From positions 248,001 through 312,000 of the forward strand of contig CAWDWB010000009.1 in assembly GCA_963805925.1 (NCBI GenBank): 64,000 bases of DNA, in the 5' to 3' direction. The notes beneath the pieces are model-generated. The model had not been told where the DNA came from. It searched no databases and saw only the letters and a list, made by a program, of their open reading frames with translations. Origin of the DNA: CAMPKL01 sp963805925 (lineage in GTDB: Bacteria > Acidobacteriota > Terriglobia > Bryobacterales > UBA6623). A program made the translations under genes and the position numbers. This document shows positions 41,357 to 51,674 of the stretch, piece by piece (position 1 is the stretch's first letter; each line of letters starts with the position of its first letter).

Positions 41357-42592
41357 ATGCTGGATTTGCAACAGTACTGGTCCACGTTTCTCTCTTCGCT
41401 GCCGCCCAGCTCGCTCGAGGCGGCAGGAGCTTGTCTTGGTGCGATCGCGCTGCTTACGGTGCGCATCTTGCGCCGCAAGAGACAGTCCAAGTACTTTCCT
41501 CGCGTGCCGACAGAGACTCTGCGACTAGTTCCCCTCCCTGACAAGGCGACGTGGAAGCCCGCAGCCATCGAGGGGAGACCGGCCATGCATGCCAGTGCCG
41601 AGTGGCGGGCCACAAACATCACCGACAGCGCGGTGCAAATCGTTCGAGCCTACGTCGAGCAGCCGTCCGCGGAAGGACTCATCGTCCTCTGCGAACGATC
41701 CGAAGGCAAGACCTGGGGCGTTGACGAAATCGCCCCGCACTCGACAGTCGAGGTATCGGTCGATTTCTGGATTGATCCGCCGACGAAGAAGCCCGGCAAA
41801 ACATTGAAAGCCTCGGTCATATTCCTCGACCAGTTCGGCAACAAACACCGGGCCAAGCGTATAGCCTTTGCCAGTTCGCTTCCTGGAGCTGCGGCTTCTC
41901 CCATCGAAGCGGAGTGGGTTCCGGAGAGTGCCGCTACGTCGATCGACCAGTCTTTGCCTATCGAGCTGCAGGTCGCCGCCGTGCTCCAGGAGGAACTGCA
42001 CCGCTACGATCTATGCGGGCGACGAGTGGGCGGACTCGGCAGCGTTCAAACGCACTACGGACCGAAGATCCTCTGCGGAGTCGGTTCCGTTTGGCGCGAG
42101 GCTCATGCCAGCCAGGGCCCGCTGATCGTGGAATCGGACTCCGACGCATACATCGAGTCCGACAATGCAGACTCGTTGGTGAAGCTCTATGACACGCTCA
42201 ACCACAACGATCAGCTGCGCTTTGTCGCCGCTCTACGCCGCCGCTTGGGCCGCTACGGAGAATGCGCGCCCGTCGGCTACCTCTCGCTGCTCGTGTTGTT
42301 CCGGACGGGCGATTTGCGAGACGCCCTTTCCTCGGCTCGGGCCTACTTGCAGGGCGACGACGGTTGCGGCTTTAGCGAGTTTATGTTGTTGTTGGACGGC
42401 CTTCTGAGATTCGAGCACCGCAGATTCTCGGACATGATGCTGGAAGACGTGGAGCAATTCATCAGCGGCCTCGACGACTACACATTCGGCATCCCTGAAC
42501 GCTTAGCAGAGATCAAACGACGTAGGCGACTGCTTCCCCTCCCGGCTCGGAATCCGGCTGCGGGCGAACACGCCTTGAAGCTGGTTCACTAA
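41357..42592 (+). CDS. Membrane-anchored protein of unknown family, 411 residues
   Basis: ATG 41357. One N-terminal transmembrane helix (LEAAGACLGAIALLTVRIL) is followed by a basic stop-transfer (RRKRQSKYF). A beta-rich middle (~60-190, EWRATNITDSAVQIVRAYV, GKTLKASVIFLDQFGNKH) resembles an immunoglobulin-like fold. A helical C-terminal part follows (KLYDTLNHNDQLRFVAALRRRLGRYGE, DLRDALSSARAYLQGDD), recalling tetratricopeptide-like repeats. No family is recognised. Its stop overlaps the stop of the convergent YfhO-like gene by four bases. Confidence 0.75.
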   Translation: MLDLQQYWSTFLSSLPPSSLEAAGACLGAIALLTVRILRRKRQSKYFPRVPTETLRLVPLPDKATWKPAAIEGRPAMHASAEWRATNITDSAVQIVRAYVEQPSAEGLIVLCERSEGKTWGVDEIAPHSTVEVSVDFWIDPPTKKPGKTLKASVIFLDQFGNKHRAKRIAFASSLPGAAASPIEAEWVPESAATSIDQSLPIELQVAAVLQEELHRYDLCGRRVGGLGSVQTHYGPKILCGVGSVWREAHASQGPLIVESDSDAYIESDNADSLVKLYDTLNHNDQLRFVAALRRRLGRYGECAPVGYLSLLVLFRTGDLRDALSSARAYLQGDDGCGFSEFMLLLDGLLRFEHRRFSDMMLEDVEQFISGLDDYTFGIPERLAEIKRRRRLLPLPARNPAAGEHALKLVH

Positions 42593-44805
42593 GCGAGTCT
42601 CGGCCGGCGAAATCGAAGGCCGAGACCCGCGCCGCAACACAGCAGGAAACCAAACCCGGTCATCCAGGCGCCTCTAGCCACCGACTGCGGCCGATAGTGA
42701 AACTCCATCGTCGACCGCCCAACGGGAGCGTACACCGCTCTCAATCCGCCGTGGTAACGCAATACAGGAACCTCCGTGCCGTCGACGGTCGCCTGCCAAC
42801 CCACAAAGTAGGGATCCGCCAAGACGACGTATCCAGGACAAGCCGTCTCCACCTCGAGCGTCGTCGACTGAATGGTCCAAGCGGTTTGCCGCACCTGTCC
42901 TTCCGTTTCGCAACTGTCGACGCGCCGCAATCCGGACGTTTCGAACTGCGCATCGCTGACGAATTCATTACTGTAGGTCACCCAGGCACGTGGCATCGTG
43001 TCGGGATTCTCAAACACCTTGATTCCATTGTGGGCCGTGAAGCGTTCAATCTGCGCCGCGTCATGCGGCCCTCGCCCGATGAAGTACTTGGTGTTCGTCA
43101 GCTTATAGAACTCCGTCTGATCCATCTGCACGTACATCTCGAAGAAGTCGCGATTCACCGACGCCAAGAAGCCGCCGGTCTGCTCGATGCCCCAACGTGC
43201 GCCGACGTTCGTGCCGCTGAGGTCGGGACTCATGGCATAGCGAAATCTCGCTCCATGCGCCGCCTCCGAAACCAAGAAATCCATCGGCTCGCGGAACTCC
43301 TCTTCCAAGCGATTGATATTCGTGCGGCGGGCGGGGTCGTCGATATCGGTGATGTCGTAGAACTGCGTTCCGTAGGTCTCCGCCATCAGTAAGGCCACCG
43401 CCGCACCGGCAAACACCTTCGCGGTCATATCGCCTTTTTTGTAGGCCTGCAAGCACGCCGCCAACACCAGCGCGATGACGGCCGACAAGGTCACGTTGTC
43501 CGCCGGGTCTGGGTCCATATGGCCCCACATCGCGCGCACGAAGAGCGTCGTGTAGGCCATCGCGGCATAACTCACCAGCATGAGCTGCCCGCGGCGAATC
43601 CAGGGTGACGCCGTCAGATCTTCCGTGCGCTGACGCATCAAGTAGTCCAGCCCTTTGGCGGCAAGCACGAAGATCGCCAGCTGCGTCACGAAAACGGCAT
43701 AGGCGGACGTTCGCGCCGTGTGCGCTTCGGGAATGAACTCGTAAGCCCAACCCTGCAACAGCGAGTAGGTCCCCGACGCGTAGCTCAGCGAAAGGATCGC
43801 CAGCAACGCATAAGCCTTGACCCAGCGCTGCTTCCAGCACACAGCCACCGCGTAGAGCGCCAGCGCTAACGCCGTCCAACCGACAAACGTGTTGACGTGG
43901 GTGTGCAGCCGCGGCGTGACTAGGCCCATTAGCGTCACCAGTTCCATCCGCAACGCGTGGTGGACGTAGTAAGGCACGCGATCGCCGCGTCCCACCGGCG
44001 CCTCGGCGCTTACCCAGCGCAAGGCCTCGCCGCCGTACTCGAACGCCGGCAGCAACTGCAGTCCGGCGACCAAGAACGACACGACACCCGTGACGCCAAA
44101 AATGACGACCAACGAAATCGCCGCCCCGCGATCATGCCGGGCGCGCTCAATCAGCATGTAGAGGAAAACGCCGCCCAACGCCAACAGTGAAAAGAATGGC
44201 GCCTGGTGATGCCCGCTCAACAACGACATGCCCACGGATCCGCCGCACAACACGGCATACGCCAACCCCCGCAAGCGGTCCTTTTGCCTCGCCGCCCGGT
44301 GGAACAACATCAACGTCAGCGGCAGCCAGATTGCGCCGTTCAGCATCTGCGGCCATACGACCGACCCGACCCAACCGCCGCAGGTGAACGCCAGGCCGGC
44401 GAAAACAGCCGCCATGTTGCTGAATTCCAGCTCTCGCGCCAGTGCAAACGCGAACAACGCCGCCAGCAAATGGATCAGCACCCGCTGTACGTGGATGAAT
44501 CGATAGCGGATGTGTCCATCCGTGCCTAACGGCGCCGCAAACAACGGCCAGTTCAGCGGAAAGGCGCCTCCGGGCTGCATCTGCCCCAGCAACGACTGTC
44601 CCGACCAAACATAGGGATCCCACAGCGGGAAGATGCCGTCATTCCAAGCCTTGGCCTCGACCTCATACCAAGGCAATACCTGACCGGCGATGTCGGGCGA
44701 ATCGATGAAAGTGAACCGGTAGCTGAAGGCCAGCTTCCAGTAGAAGAGCGCTGTCAGGAGCAGCAGGAGCCCAATCCAACGGGCCCCCGAAAGGCGAGAA
44801 CGCAT
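42589..44805 (-). CDS. YfhO-like integral membrane protein
   Basis: 738 residues with a dozen or so transmembrane helices, from an N-terminal helix (GLLLLLTALFYWKLAF) through a periplasmic loop (IFPLWDPYVWSGQSLLGQMQPG) as in YfhO/GT-C-type glycosyltransferases. A C-terminal soluble beta domain (~560-710) precedes a last helix. YfhO relatives add sugars to lipid-linked or teichoic-acid-like glycopolymers using lipid-phosphate sugars. The donor and acceptor here are unknown. Followed by a TPR gene in the same direction 40 bases upstream. Confidence 0.85.
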   Translation of the reverse strand: MRSRLSGARWIGLLLLLTALFYWKLAFSYRFTFIDSPDIAGQVLPWYEVEAKAWNDGIFPLWDPYVWSGQSLLGQMQPGGAFPLNWPLFAAPLGTDGHIRYRFIHVQRVLIHLLAALFAFALARELEFSNMAAVFAGLAFTCGGWVGSVVWPQMLNGAIWLPLTLMLFHRAARQKDRLRGLAYAVLCGGSVGMSLLSGHHQAPFFSLLALGGVFLYMLIERARHDRGAAISLVVIFGVTGVVSFLVAGLQLLPAFEYGGEALRWVSAEAPVGRGDRVPYYVHHALRMELVTLMGLVTPRLHTHVNTFVGWTALALALYAVAVCWKQRWVKAYALLAILSLSYASGTYSLLQGWAYEFIPEAHTARTSAYAVFVTQLAIFVLAAKGLDYLMRQRTEDLTASPWIRRGQLMLVSYAAMAYTTLFVRAMWGHMDPDPADNVTLSAVIALVLAACLQAYKKGDMTAKVFAGAAVALLMAETYGTQFYDITDIDDPARRTNINRLEEEFREPMDFLVSEAAHGARFRYAMSPDLSGTNVGARWGIEQTGGFLASVNRDFFEMYVQMDQTEFYKLTNTKYFIGRGPHDAAQIERFTAHNGIKVFENPDTMPRAWVTYSNEFVSDAQFETSGLRRVDSCETEGQVRQTAWTIQSTTLEVETACPGYVVLADPYFVGWQATVDGTEVPVLRYHGGLRAVYAPVGRSTMEFHYRPQSVARGAWMTGFGFLLCCGAGLGLRFRRPRLA

Positions 44806-44845
44806 GTCCTATTCTTGACGATCCGCGAGAGCGATGTGTGCAGCC

Positions 44846-45316
44846 CTAGGGCTCCTCGGTATTCCTGGCGTCTTCAGCAGCCAACGGCGGGCTTTTCAGC
44901 GCCTCGACCAACTGGGCGACGCGCGCTTGCGCCTGCTTGGCTTGTTTACCCTTGGGCTCCAATGCCAGGTAGGAGCGGTAAGCATCCAACGCGTGCGAAT
45001 TCTGCCCCAGTTCATCCCGCGCCTCAGCCAACTTCCAATAGGCTTCGGCGTACTGCGGATTCCACTTCGTCGCCTCTAAATAGCGCGCTGCCGCCGCACG
45101 GCTATTTCCCTTCTTCGCGTAAAAGTCTCCGATCTTCAGATCCTTCTTCGCCTGGATGGGGTTGAACGCGTAGTTGGTGGTGGGCAGAAGGTCTTCGTCC
45201 TCATCGACGAGACCGCCCGTTTGGTCAGTGACCGGCGGAGCATCAGGCCGCTCCTTGAGTTGAGCGTTCGCCGCGCCTCCAATGAAGAACAACGCGACAA
45301 GTATGGCGAGTCGCAT
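44846..45316 (-). CDS. Exported TPR protein
   Basis: 156 residues. The signal peptide is MRLAILVALFFIGGAANAQ. A short acidic linker is followed by tetratricopeptide repeats (LKIGDFYAKKGNSRAAAARYLEATKWNPQYAEAYWKLAEARDELGQNSHALDAYRSYLALEP, ~60-125). Probably a periplasmic adaptor. It lies directly upstream of the YfhO-like gene in transcription order, and the two may form an operon. Confidence 0.85.
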   Translation of the reverse strand: MRLAILVALFFIGGAANAQLKERPDAPPVTDQTGGLVDEDEDLLPTTNYAFNPIQAKKDLKIGDFYAKKGNSRAAAARYLEATKWNPQYAEAYWKLAEARDELGQNSHALDAYRSYLALEPKGKQAKQAQARVAQLVEALKSPPLAAEDARNTEEP

Positions 45317-45419
45317 GGCCCTTAGTATAACGGCGACCCAGTTGCCCCGATCGCTTGGCGCCGCGAGGCAAAACGGGCTAGAGTAGCGCTCTCAAGCCAC
45401 GCGTTTCGCCGAGAACCCG

Positions 45420-47345
45420 ATGACCAAGAAAATCCTCCTGATTTCCGCCTTCGCCCTCGTCGTTTTGATATCCTGCAGCCCCTCTGCAGAAGAGCAAGAG
45501 CCGGAGGCCTACGCCATCCCGGCGAGCGACAGCCAAGCGCTCCTCCAAGGCCTGACCGAATTCGAGCAACACGCCGAAGCCGTCCGGATTCGGGCTAACG
45601 ACGGCCTGTTCGCCGATGCCGCCATCTACGGCAAGGCGGTCGCCTGGGCCCTGCGGCATCCGGAAGAGTTCTACACCGCGGACTATACGCAGAACGCTTA
45701 CAAGGCGCTCGAAGTCGCCAAGCAACGGCTGACGGCGCTTGAGGGAGGCACAACGCCTTGGACGCACGACAAGGGTTATGTGGTCCGCGCTTACCGTTCG
45801 CGCGTCGACGGGAGTCTGCAGCCTTATGGTCTGCTGATTCCCGAGTCCTACAACGGCGAGCCCACGCGTCTCGACGTCTGGCTGCACGGACGCGGCGGCA
45901 CGCTTACCGAAGTCAGCTTCATCGCCGCTCACGACCCTGCCTTTCCGCACGACAACGCACTCTCGGTACCCGGTTCGCAGAACTACATCCAGCTCGACGT
46001 CTTCGGACGCACCAACAACGCCTACCGCTGGGCCGGCGAGACCGACGTCTACGAAGCGCTGGCCGACGTTCGCCGCAACTACAACATCGACCCCGACCGC
46101 ATTACGATGCGCGGCTTCTCCATGGGCGGCGCCGGCGCGTGGCACATTGGCCTGCACAATCCTTCGCAGTGGGCCGCAGTCGAAGCGGGCGCCGGTTTCA
46201 ACGAGACGCTGACCTACGCCAAGCAGAGCGATTTGCCCGCGTATCAGTTGGCCGCGCTGACCATCTACGACGTCTATCGCTACGCTCTCAACGCCTTCAA
46301 CGTGCCCACTGTCGGCTACGGCGGCGAGATCGATCCACAGTTGCAGGCCTCGGTCAACGTTCGCGAACAGCTCCAAAAAGAAGGCTTCACCTTCACCAAG
46401 ACCGGCTTCCATTGGACGACCGACGATCTCAAGGCGCTATTCCTGATTGGCCCAGAAACGCCGCACCGTTGGCACCCCGACAGCAAAGCGGAATCTAGCG
46501 CCTTCATCGACGCCAACCTGCCGCGCACCGTGCCCGACCACGTACGCTTCGTGACCTATACGACCGCCTATCCGGACGCCTATTGGGTGCGCCTCGAAGG
46601 CCTCGACAACCATTACGAGCGCGCCGAGATCGACGTCCAGCGCAGTTCTAACGGCGTCGTCGTCAAGACGACTAATGTGCGCGCCTTTAGCCTGACCACG
46701 TCGAACCGAACGTACGAGATCGACGGCCAAGCCATCTCCGGCGCCCAGGCCAATCCGTATTTCGTGAAGAGCAACGGCATCTGGAGCGTCGGCAAGCTCA
46801 GCGGCCGCCAGAAGCGGCCTGGCCTGCAAGGGCCTATCGACGACGCCTTCAAAGAAGCGTTCCTCGTAGTCCGCCCGACCGGCACGGCGATCGCTCCCGA
46901 TGCGCACGCTGCGGCGATGAAGCGCATGGAGCGCTTCCAGAACGAGTTCGCCAAGTGGATGCGCGGCGACGTTCCCGTGGTTAACGACGCCGACCTCACC
47001 GCCGAGCAGATCGCTTCAAACAACCTCGTGCTGTTCGGCGACCCGGGCAGCAACCAGGTTCTTGCACGCATCCTCGACGACTTACCTCCGCTCGAATGGA
47101 CGGCCGAAGAACTCAAGGTCGCCGGCAAGGATTACGACGTGGCCGCCAATCTGCCTGTATTGATCTATCCCAATCCGCTCAACCCCGATCGCTACGTCGT
47201 GATCAACAGCGGCCACACTTTTGGCGAGACGGAGTTCCTAGGCACCAATGCCCTGCTCTTTCCGCGGCTTGGCGATTGGGCCGTGCTGTCGACCGCCGAC
47301 GAATCGACCGTCGCCGCGGGCCTGTTCGATGAGCAGTGGCGCTAA
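45420..47345 (+). CDS. Alpha/beta hydrolase lipoprotein (prolyl-oligopeptidase/esterase-like)
   Basis: 641 residues. A lipoprotein signal ends LVVLISC (Cys19). The alpha/beta hydrolase core (~130-310) has PYGLLIPESYNGEPTRLDVWLHGRGGT, the DPDRITMRGFSMGGAGAW nucleophile elbow with Ser in GFSMGG, and NVPTVGYGGEIDP as the acid-residue region. The C-terminal ~280 residues add a beta-rich domain (HYERAEIDVQRSSNGVVVKTTNV) typical of secreted acidobacterial/planctomycete peptidase-like hydrolases. It is likely outer-membrane anchored, and the substrate (peptide or ester) is unknown. An aldehyde dehydrogenase-like gene follows after 34 bases. Confidence 0.82.
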   Translation: MTKKILLISAFALVVLISCSPSAEEQEPEAYAIPASDSQALLQGLTEFEQHAEAVRIRANDGLFADAAIYGKAVAWALRHPEEFYTADYTQNAYKALEVAKQRLTALEGGTTPWTHDKGYVVRAYRSRVDGSLQPYGLLIPESYNGEPTRLDVWLHGRGGTLTEVSFIAAHDPAFPHDNALSVPGSQNYIQLDVFGRTNNAYRWAGETDVYEALADVRRNYNIDPDRITMRGFSMGGAGAWHIGLHNPSQWAAVEAGAGFNETLTYAKQSDLPAYQLAALTIYDVYRYALNAFNVPTVGYGGEIDPQLQASVNVREQLQKEGFTFTKTGFHWTTDDLKALFLIGPETPHRWHPDSKAESSAFIDANLPRTVPDHVRFVTYTTAYPDAYWVRLEGLDNHYERAEIDVQRSSNGVVVKTTNVRAFSLTTSNRTYEIDGQAISGAQANPYFVKSNGIWSVGKLSGRQKRPGLQGPIDDAFKEAFLVVRPTGTAIAPDAHAAAMKRMERFQNEFAKWMRGDVPVVNDADLTAEQIASNNLVLFGDPGSNQVLARILDDLPPLEWTAEELKVAGKDYDVAANLPVLIYPNPLNPDRYVVINSGHTFGETEFLGTNALLFPRLGDWAVLSTADESTVAAGLFDEQWR

Positions 47346-47379
47346 CGCACTAACATTAGGGTTCGGAGCCTACTAAGCC

Positions 47380-48804
47380 ATGATTCACGTGCCCATTCTC
47401 CGCTGGGGAACGCCTTACAAGTCGCTCGACACGGATGAAGTCGTGCACTTTGACACGGGCGAGAAAATCGCCGAATTTTCGAAGTCCGACGGCATGATCA
47501 TCCGCCGCGACATGAAGCACGCCAAGCGCGCCCGCGCCGCCTTGCGCTCGATCCCCGCCAAGGAACTTGTGGGCATGTGCGAGCAGGCCGCTAACATCTT
47601 CGTCAACGACGAACTGCCGATGGGCGACGACATGCAGGGACCGGAGCATTTCGTTCGCTGCCAGTCCGCCACCACCGGACTGCCGGAGAACATGTGCGCC
47701 GGCAACATGCAGAAGCTGCATTTCGTTCTCTCGAACATGGGCGCAATTCTCGACTCGCTCACCCGCGGCCTCGACCTCGACATCCTCTCTACCGGTCACG
47801 GCAAAGACAAAGATGGACGCGTCATCAGCCTGCAGGCACAAGCCGACGTGCTCGGCGCCGTGCTGCCGTCGAACTCGCCCGGCGTGCATTCGCTTTGGCT
47901 GCCGGTGATCCCGATGCAGATCGGCCTGGCCCTCAAGCCCGGCGCGCAAGAGCCCTGGACGCCGATGCGCATGGCCCAAGCGCTGTTCAAAGCGGGCGTG
48001 CCGAAGGAAGCGATCTCCATCTACCCTAGCGGCGGCGACTCTGGACCGGCCATCATGCGCGCCACCGAGCGCTGCATGATTTTTGGCGGCAAGCAGACCA
48101 TCGACCAGTACGCCGGCAATCCCGGCATCCAAGTCCATGGGCCCGGCTGGTCGAAAATCATCCTGGGCGACGACGAGGTTGATAACTGGGAAAAGTATCT
48201 CGACGTGATGGCCACCAGCGTGGCGGCCAACTCAGGACGCAGTTGCATCAACGCCTCGTCGATTTGGGTCTCGCGCCACGGCCGCGAGATCGCTGAAGCT
48301 CTCGGCGAGCGCTTGGCCAAGATGAAGCCGCTTGGGCCGACCGATCCCGAAGCGCCGCTGGCGGCCTTTACCGTCGCCGGCGTCGGCGAAGCTATTTCCG
48401 AGATGATCGACGCGGAACTCGAGGCGGCCGGAGCGATCGACTACTGCGAAAAAGCGCGCGGTACGTCCCGCGCGGTCACTAAAGAGCGTTGCTCGTACCT
48501 GCTGCCGACGGTTGTCTATACTGACAACCCCGACGCCTCCATCGTCTCGAAGGAATTCATGTTCCCCTTCGTCAACGTCGTCGAGTGCCCGCAAGAACAA
48601 ATGCTCGGCAAGATCGGCTACACCCTGGTCGGCACCGGCATCACCAACAACTCCCAATTCCAGCGCGAACTGCTCGACTGCACCGACATCGACCGCCTGA
48701 ACTTAGGTGCCGTGCCGACGGTCAAACTCGATTGGTTCCAGCCGCACGAAGGCAACATCGTCGAGTGGTTGTACCGGGCTCGGTCGTATCAGAGCGCGGC
48801 GTAG
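47380..48804 (+). CDS. Aldehyde dehydrogenase-family protein
   Basis: 474 residues without a signal peptide. An ALDH-like Rossmann half includes LGAVLPSNSPGVHSLWLPVIPMQIGLALKPGAQEPWTPMRMAQALFKAGVP. The catalytic cysteine is C289 in ANSGRSCINASS, and a C-terminal half has FMFPFVNVVEC and GTGITNNSQFQREL. The N-terminal ~130 residues do not look like a standard ALDH. Overall it resembles acylating/CoA-type or otherwise divergent ALDHs. It oxidises (or reduces) an aldehyde, but cofactor and substrate cannot be predicted. Confidence 0.8.
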   Translation: MIHVPILRWGTPYKSLDTDEVVHFDTGEKIAEFSKSDGMIIRRDMKHAKRARAALRSIPAKELVGMCEQAANIFVNDELPMGDDMQGPEHFVRCQSATTGLPENMCAGNMQKLHFVLSNMGAILDSLTRGLDLDILSTGHGKDKDGRVISLQAQADVLGAVLPSNSPGVHSLWLPVIPMQIGLALKPGAQEPWTPMRMAQALFKAGVPKEAISIYPSGGDSGPAIMRATERCMIFGGKQTIDQYAGNPGIQVHGPGWSKIILGDDEVDNWEKYLDVMATSVAANSGRSCINASSIWVSRHGREIAEALGERLAKMKPLGPTDPEAPLAAFTVAGVGEAISEMIDAELEAAGAIDYCEKARGTSRAVTKERCSYLLPTVVYTDNPDASIVSKEFMFPFVNVVECPQEQMLGKIGYTLVGTGITNNSQFQRELLDCTDIDRLNLGAVPTVKLDWFQPHEGNIVEWLYRARSYQSAA

Positions 48805-48863
48805 AACACCACGTCCTACGGATTCCGCGATCAAGCAAACCGGTCGCCCTTCTCTGAGACTGG

Positions 48864-50096
48864 TTACTCGTAGCGCAACGTCTCCACCGGGGCCACCTTC
48901 GCCGCCGACCCCGACGGGTAGATCGTTATCAGATAGCAGATCACCAGCGCCGCCAGAGCGACTTCGAGGCCGTCCTGCAGCGTGGGCGCGAACGGCACAT
49001 ACTCCAATCCATAAACTTCCGGGTCTAACGGTATCAATCGATAGCGGTTACAGATCCAACACAACGCGTGACCTAATACCAATCCGGCTGTCGTACCCAG
49101 TGTGCCGATGATCATGCCCTGCCACATGAAGATGCGCCGGATCTGGCGGCGGGACGAGCCCATGGATTTCAAGATGGCGATGTCGCGGGCCTTCTCCATG
49201 ACCATCATCACCAGCGAAATCAGGATGTTCAGGGCCGCCACGAGCATGATCAGACTGATAGCGATGGCCGTCACCAGCTTCTCCATCTTCAGCGCGTTGA
49301 AGACGCTGCGGTTGCGCTCCATCCAGGTGGAGGCCTCATACGACGGTCCCGTCCGCTGCTCGATGCGCCGCGCGACGGCGTCCACCTGGTCGATGTCGTC
49401 CGTCTTGACCTCAATCGCGTTGATGACGTCGCCTAGCGACAACGTCTGCTGCGCTGACTTTAACGTCGTGAATGTCCAGGCATTATCGAACTCGTAAAAG
49501 CCGGAATCGAAGATCGCCACCACGCGAAAAGCCTTGGTCACGCCGACCCGCCCAAAGACCGTCATCTCGCCTTGAGGGTTCAGCACGGTCACGCGTGTAT
49601 GCAGACGCGCTCCGATCTGGTCGGCGAGCCTCCGTCCGAGAATGATCCCCGGCGCGTCCACAGCGCCCTCCCGCAGGTCTTCGAGCGAACCTTCGGTGAT
49701 GGAGTTCAGCAGATCCGCAACCTGCATCTCTTTGTCGATGTCGATGCCCTTGATAAAGGCGCCGCGTGCCCGCAACGGCGTCGACACCATCACCTCGCCG
49801 TAAAGCGCCGGCGCCACTGCCGCCACGCCCTCGGTCTCGCGCACCACCTTGGCGACCGGCTGCCAATCCGGGATGCCCTGGATCGCCTCTTTGGCCAGCA
49901 GGTTGATGTGTGCGTTCGCGCTCAGCAGGTGATCGCGAATCGACCCCTGCACGCCGTTATTGATCGCCATGGCAATCACCAACGCCGCCACGCCGACCAT
50001 CACGCCGACAACCGAGATGAGCGTAACGAACGAAATCAGCTTCTGCTTGCGCTTGGCGCGCAAGTACCGCAGGGCGACGTAGAGCTCAAAGGCCAT
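48864..50096 (-). CDS. LolC/LolE-type lipoprotein-releasing ABC permease
   Basis: 410 residues. A first transmembrane helix near 20-45 (FVTLISVVGVMVGVAALVIAMAI) is followed by a large periplasmic MacB-type core domain and three C-terminal helices (AIAISLIMLVAALNILISLVMMVMEKARDIAILKSMGSS, IFMWQGMIIGTLGTTAGLVLGHALCW). This is the FtsX/LolCE arrangement. It extracts lipoproteins from the inner membrane with an ATPase LolD, which is not in the window. It lies eight bases downstream of lysS in the same direction, a common lysS-lolC order. Confidence 0.93.
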   Translation of the reverse strand: MAFELYVALRYLRAKRKQKLISFVTLISVVGVMVGVAALVIAMAINNGVQGSIRDHLLSANAHINLLAKEAIQGIPDWQPVAKVVRETEGVAAVAPALYGEVMVSTPLRARGAFIKGIDIDKEMQVADLLNSITEGSLEDLREGAVDAPGIILGRRLADQIGARLHTRVTVLNPQGEMTVFGRVGVTKAFRVVAIFDSGFYEFDNAWTFTTLKSAQQTLSLGDVINAIEVKTDDIDQVDAVARRIEQRTGPSYEASTWMERNRSVFNALKMEKLVTAIAISLIMLVAALNILISLVMMVMEKARDIAILKSMGSSRRQIRRIFMWQGMIIGTLGTTAGLVLGHALCWICNRYRLIPLDPEVYGLEYVPFAPTLQDGLEVALAALVICYLITIYPSGSAAKVAPVETLRYE

Positions 50097-50104
50097 GAAG
50101 AGTA

Positions 50105-51674
50105 CTACGCTTCGTCAGGCGTCGACGTTTCCGCCGCGCGCAACCGCTCGGCCATGCCGATGTCGCCCTCCGGCCGCAGCAGCGGAAACAGAATCACATC
50201 GCGAATCGTCGGCGAATCCGTCAGGATCATCGTCAGCCGGTCAATGCCGAAACCCTCTCCGGCGGTCGGCGGCATGCCGTAGCTGAGCGCCCGCAGGTAG
50301 TCTTCGTCCATCTGGTGCGCCTCGGCGTCATGCGCCTGCATCGCTACTTGCAGTTCAAACCGCTTGCGCTGCTCTTGCGGATCGTTGAGCTCCGAGTAGG
50401 CGTTCGCCAACTCCATGCCCGCGGCATAAATCTCAAACCGCTCCACCCAGTCCGGGTCATCCGGCTTCTGCTTCGACAACGGCGACGCCTCCACCGGGTA
50501 CTCGTAGATCAGCGTCGGCTGGATCAGCCGCGCCTCACAGGTCTCTTCAAACAACAACTGCAGCGCCGTGCCCAGCGTCACCCCGTCACGCAGATTGATC
50601 TTCTTGTCGGCGTTCGCATTGTGGGTTGCCACTAACTGCTTCACCAGGTCCAGATCCTTCAAGTCGTCCAGCGTCGGCTTGGTCCCGTCGTAAGGCCACA
50701 ACTCGCAAATCGCCTCGCGCAACGTGAACCGCGCCAGCGTGGCAAAGTCCACATCCTGCTCGCGGAAACGCGCCTTCGTGCCGCCGTCCAATACCGCTTC
50801 GGCCGCGGTGCGCAGTAGCTCTTCGCTGAAGTCCATCAGGTCGCGATAGTCGCTGTAGGCCTGATAGAACTCCAGCATGGTGAACTCCGGGTTATGCCGC
50901 ATCGACAGCCCCTCGTTCCGGAAATTCCTATTGATCTCGTAAACCTTATCGAGCCCGCCGACGACCAGCCGCTTCAAATAAAGCTCCGGCGCAATCCGCA
51001 GAAACAGATCCATGTCTAGCGCGTTGTGGTGCGTCTTAAACGGACGCGCCAACGCCCCGCCGTGAATCTGCTGCATCATCGGCGTTTCCACCTCGATGTA
51101 GCCGCGTGAGTCCAGCGCGCCGCGCAGCGCCTTGATCATACGGTTGCGCTTGACGAACACATTCCGCGCGTCTTCATTCGCAAACAGATCGACATAGCGT
51201 TGCCGGTAGCGCGTCTCGACGTCCTGCAGCCCGTGGTACTTCTCGGGCAACGGCAGAAATCGCCTTGGCCAAGAACTCCAACTTCTCGGCATGCACCGTC
51301 AACTCGCCCGTCTTCGTGCGGAAGACGTATCCTTCACAGCCGATAAAGTCACCCGCATCGAGCGCCTTATAAAGATCGAAGTCGCGCTCGCCAACAGCGT
51401 CGTGACGCACGTAGAGCTGCATCTGCTCGCCGTCTTTCTGGATATGGCAGAACCCGGCCTTACCCTGGCGCCGCTTGGTCATCAGCCTTCCGCAGACGCT
51501 CACACGCGGCTTCGCTTCGTCGAGTTCCTCCGCCGTCTTTTGCTCAAAGGCCTCGCGGACTTCGGTGGGCGTGTGCGTATAGGAATACTTGCGCGGATAC
51601 GACTCAAAGCCGAGATTCTCGATATCGCGAATCTTGTGGTAGCGCTGTTGAAATAGACGGTCTTCTAGGGACAA
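50105..51674 (-). CDS. lysS: Lysyl-tRNA synthetase, class II, interrupted by a frameshift
   Basis: The N-terminal OB-fold anticodon-binding part starts at ATG 51674 (SLEDRLFQQRYHKIRDIENLG) and is in frame to HAEKLEFLAKA. There the frame shifts near 51256-51262. The catalytic part continues in another frame from FLPLPEKYHGLQDVETRYRQRYVDLF (motif 1) through FRNEGLSMRHNPEFTMLEFYQAY (motif 2) to GFGIDRLTMILTDSPTIRDVILFPL (motif 3). The interval is 1570 bases, one more than a multiple of three, so removing one base from ATTT restores 522 residues. lysS is essential, so a sequencing or assembly error is the best explanation. Confidence 0.9.

Noticed and set aside
45378..46412. 344-codon minus-strand frame inside the alpha/beta hydrolase gene
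   Set aside because: Antisense to a gene with a lipobox and nucleophile elbow; no motif of its own.
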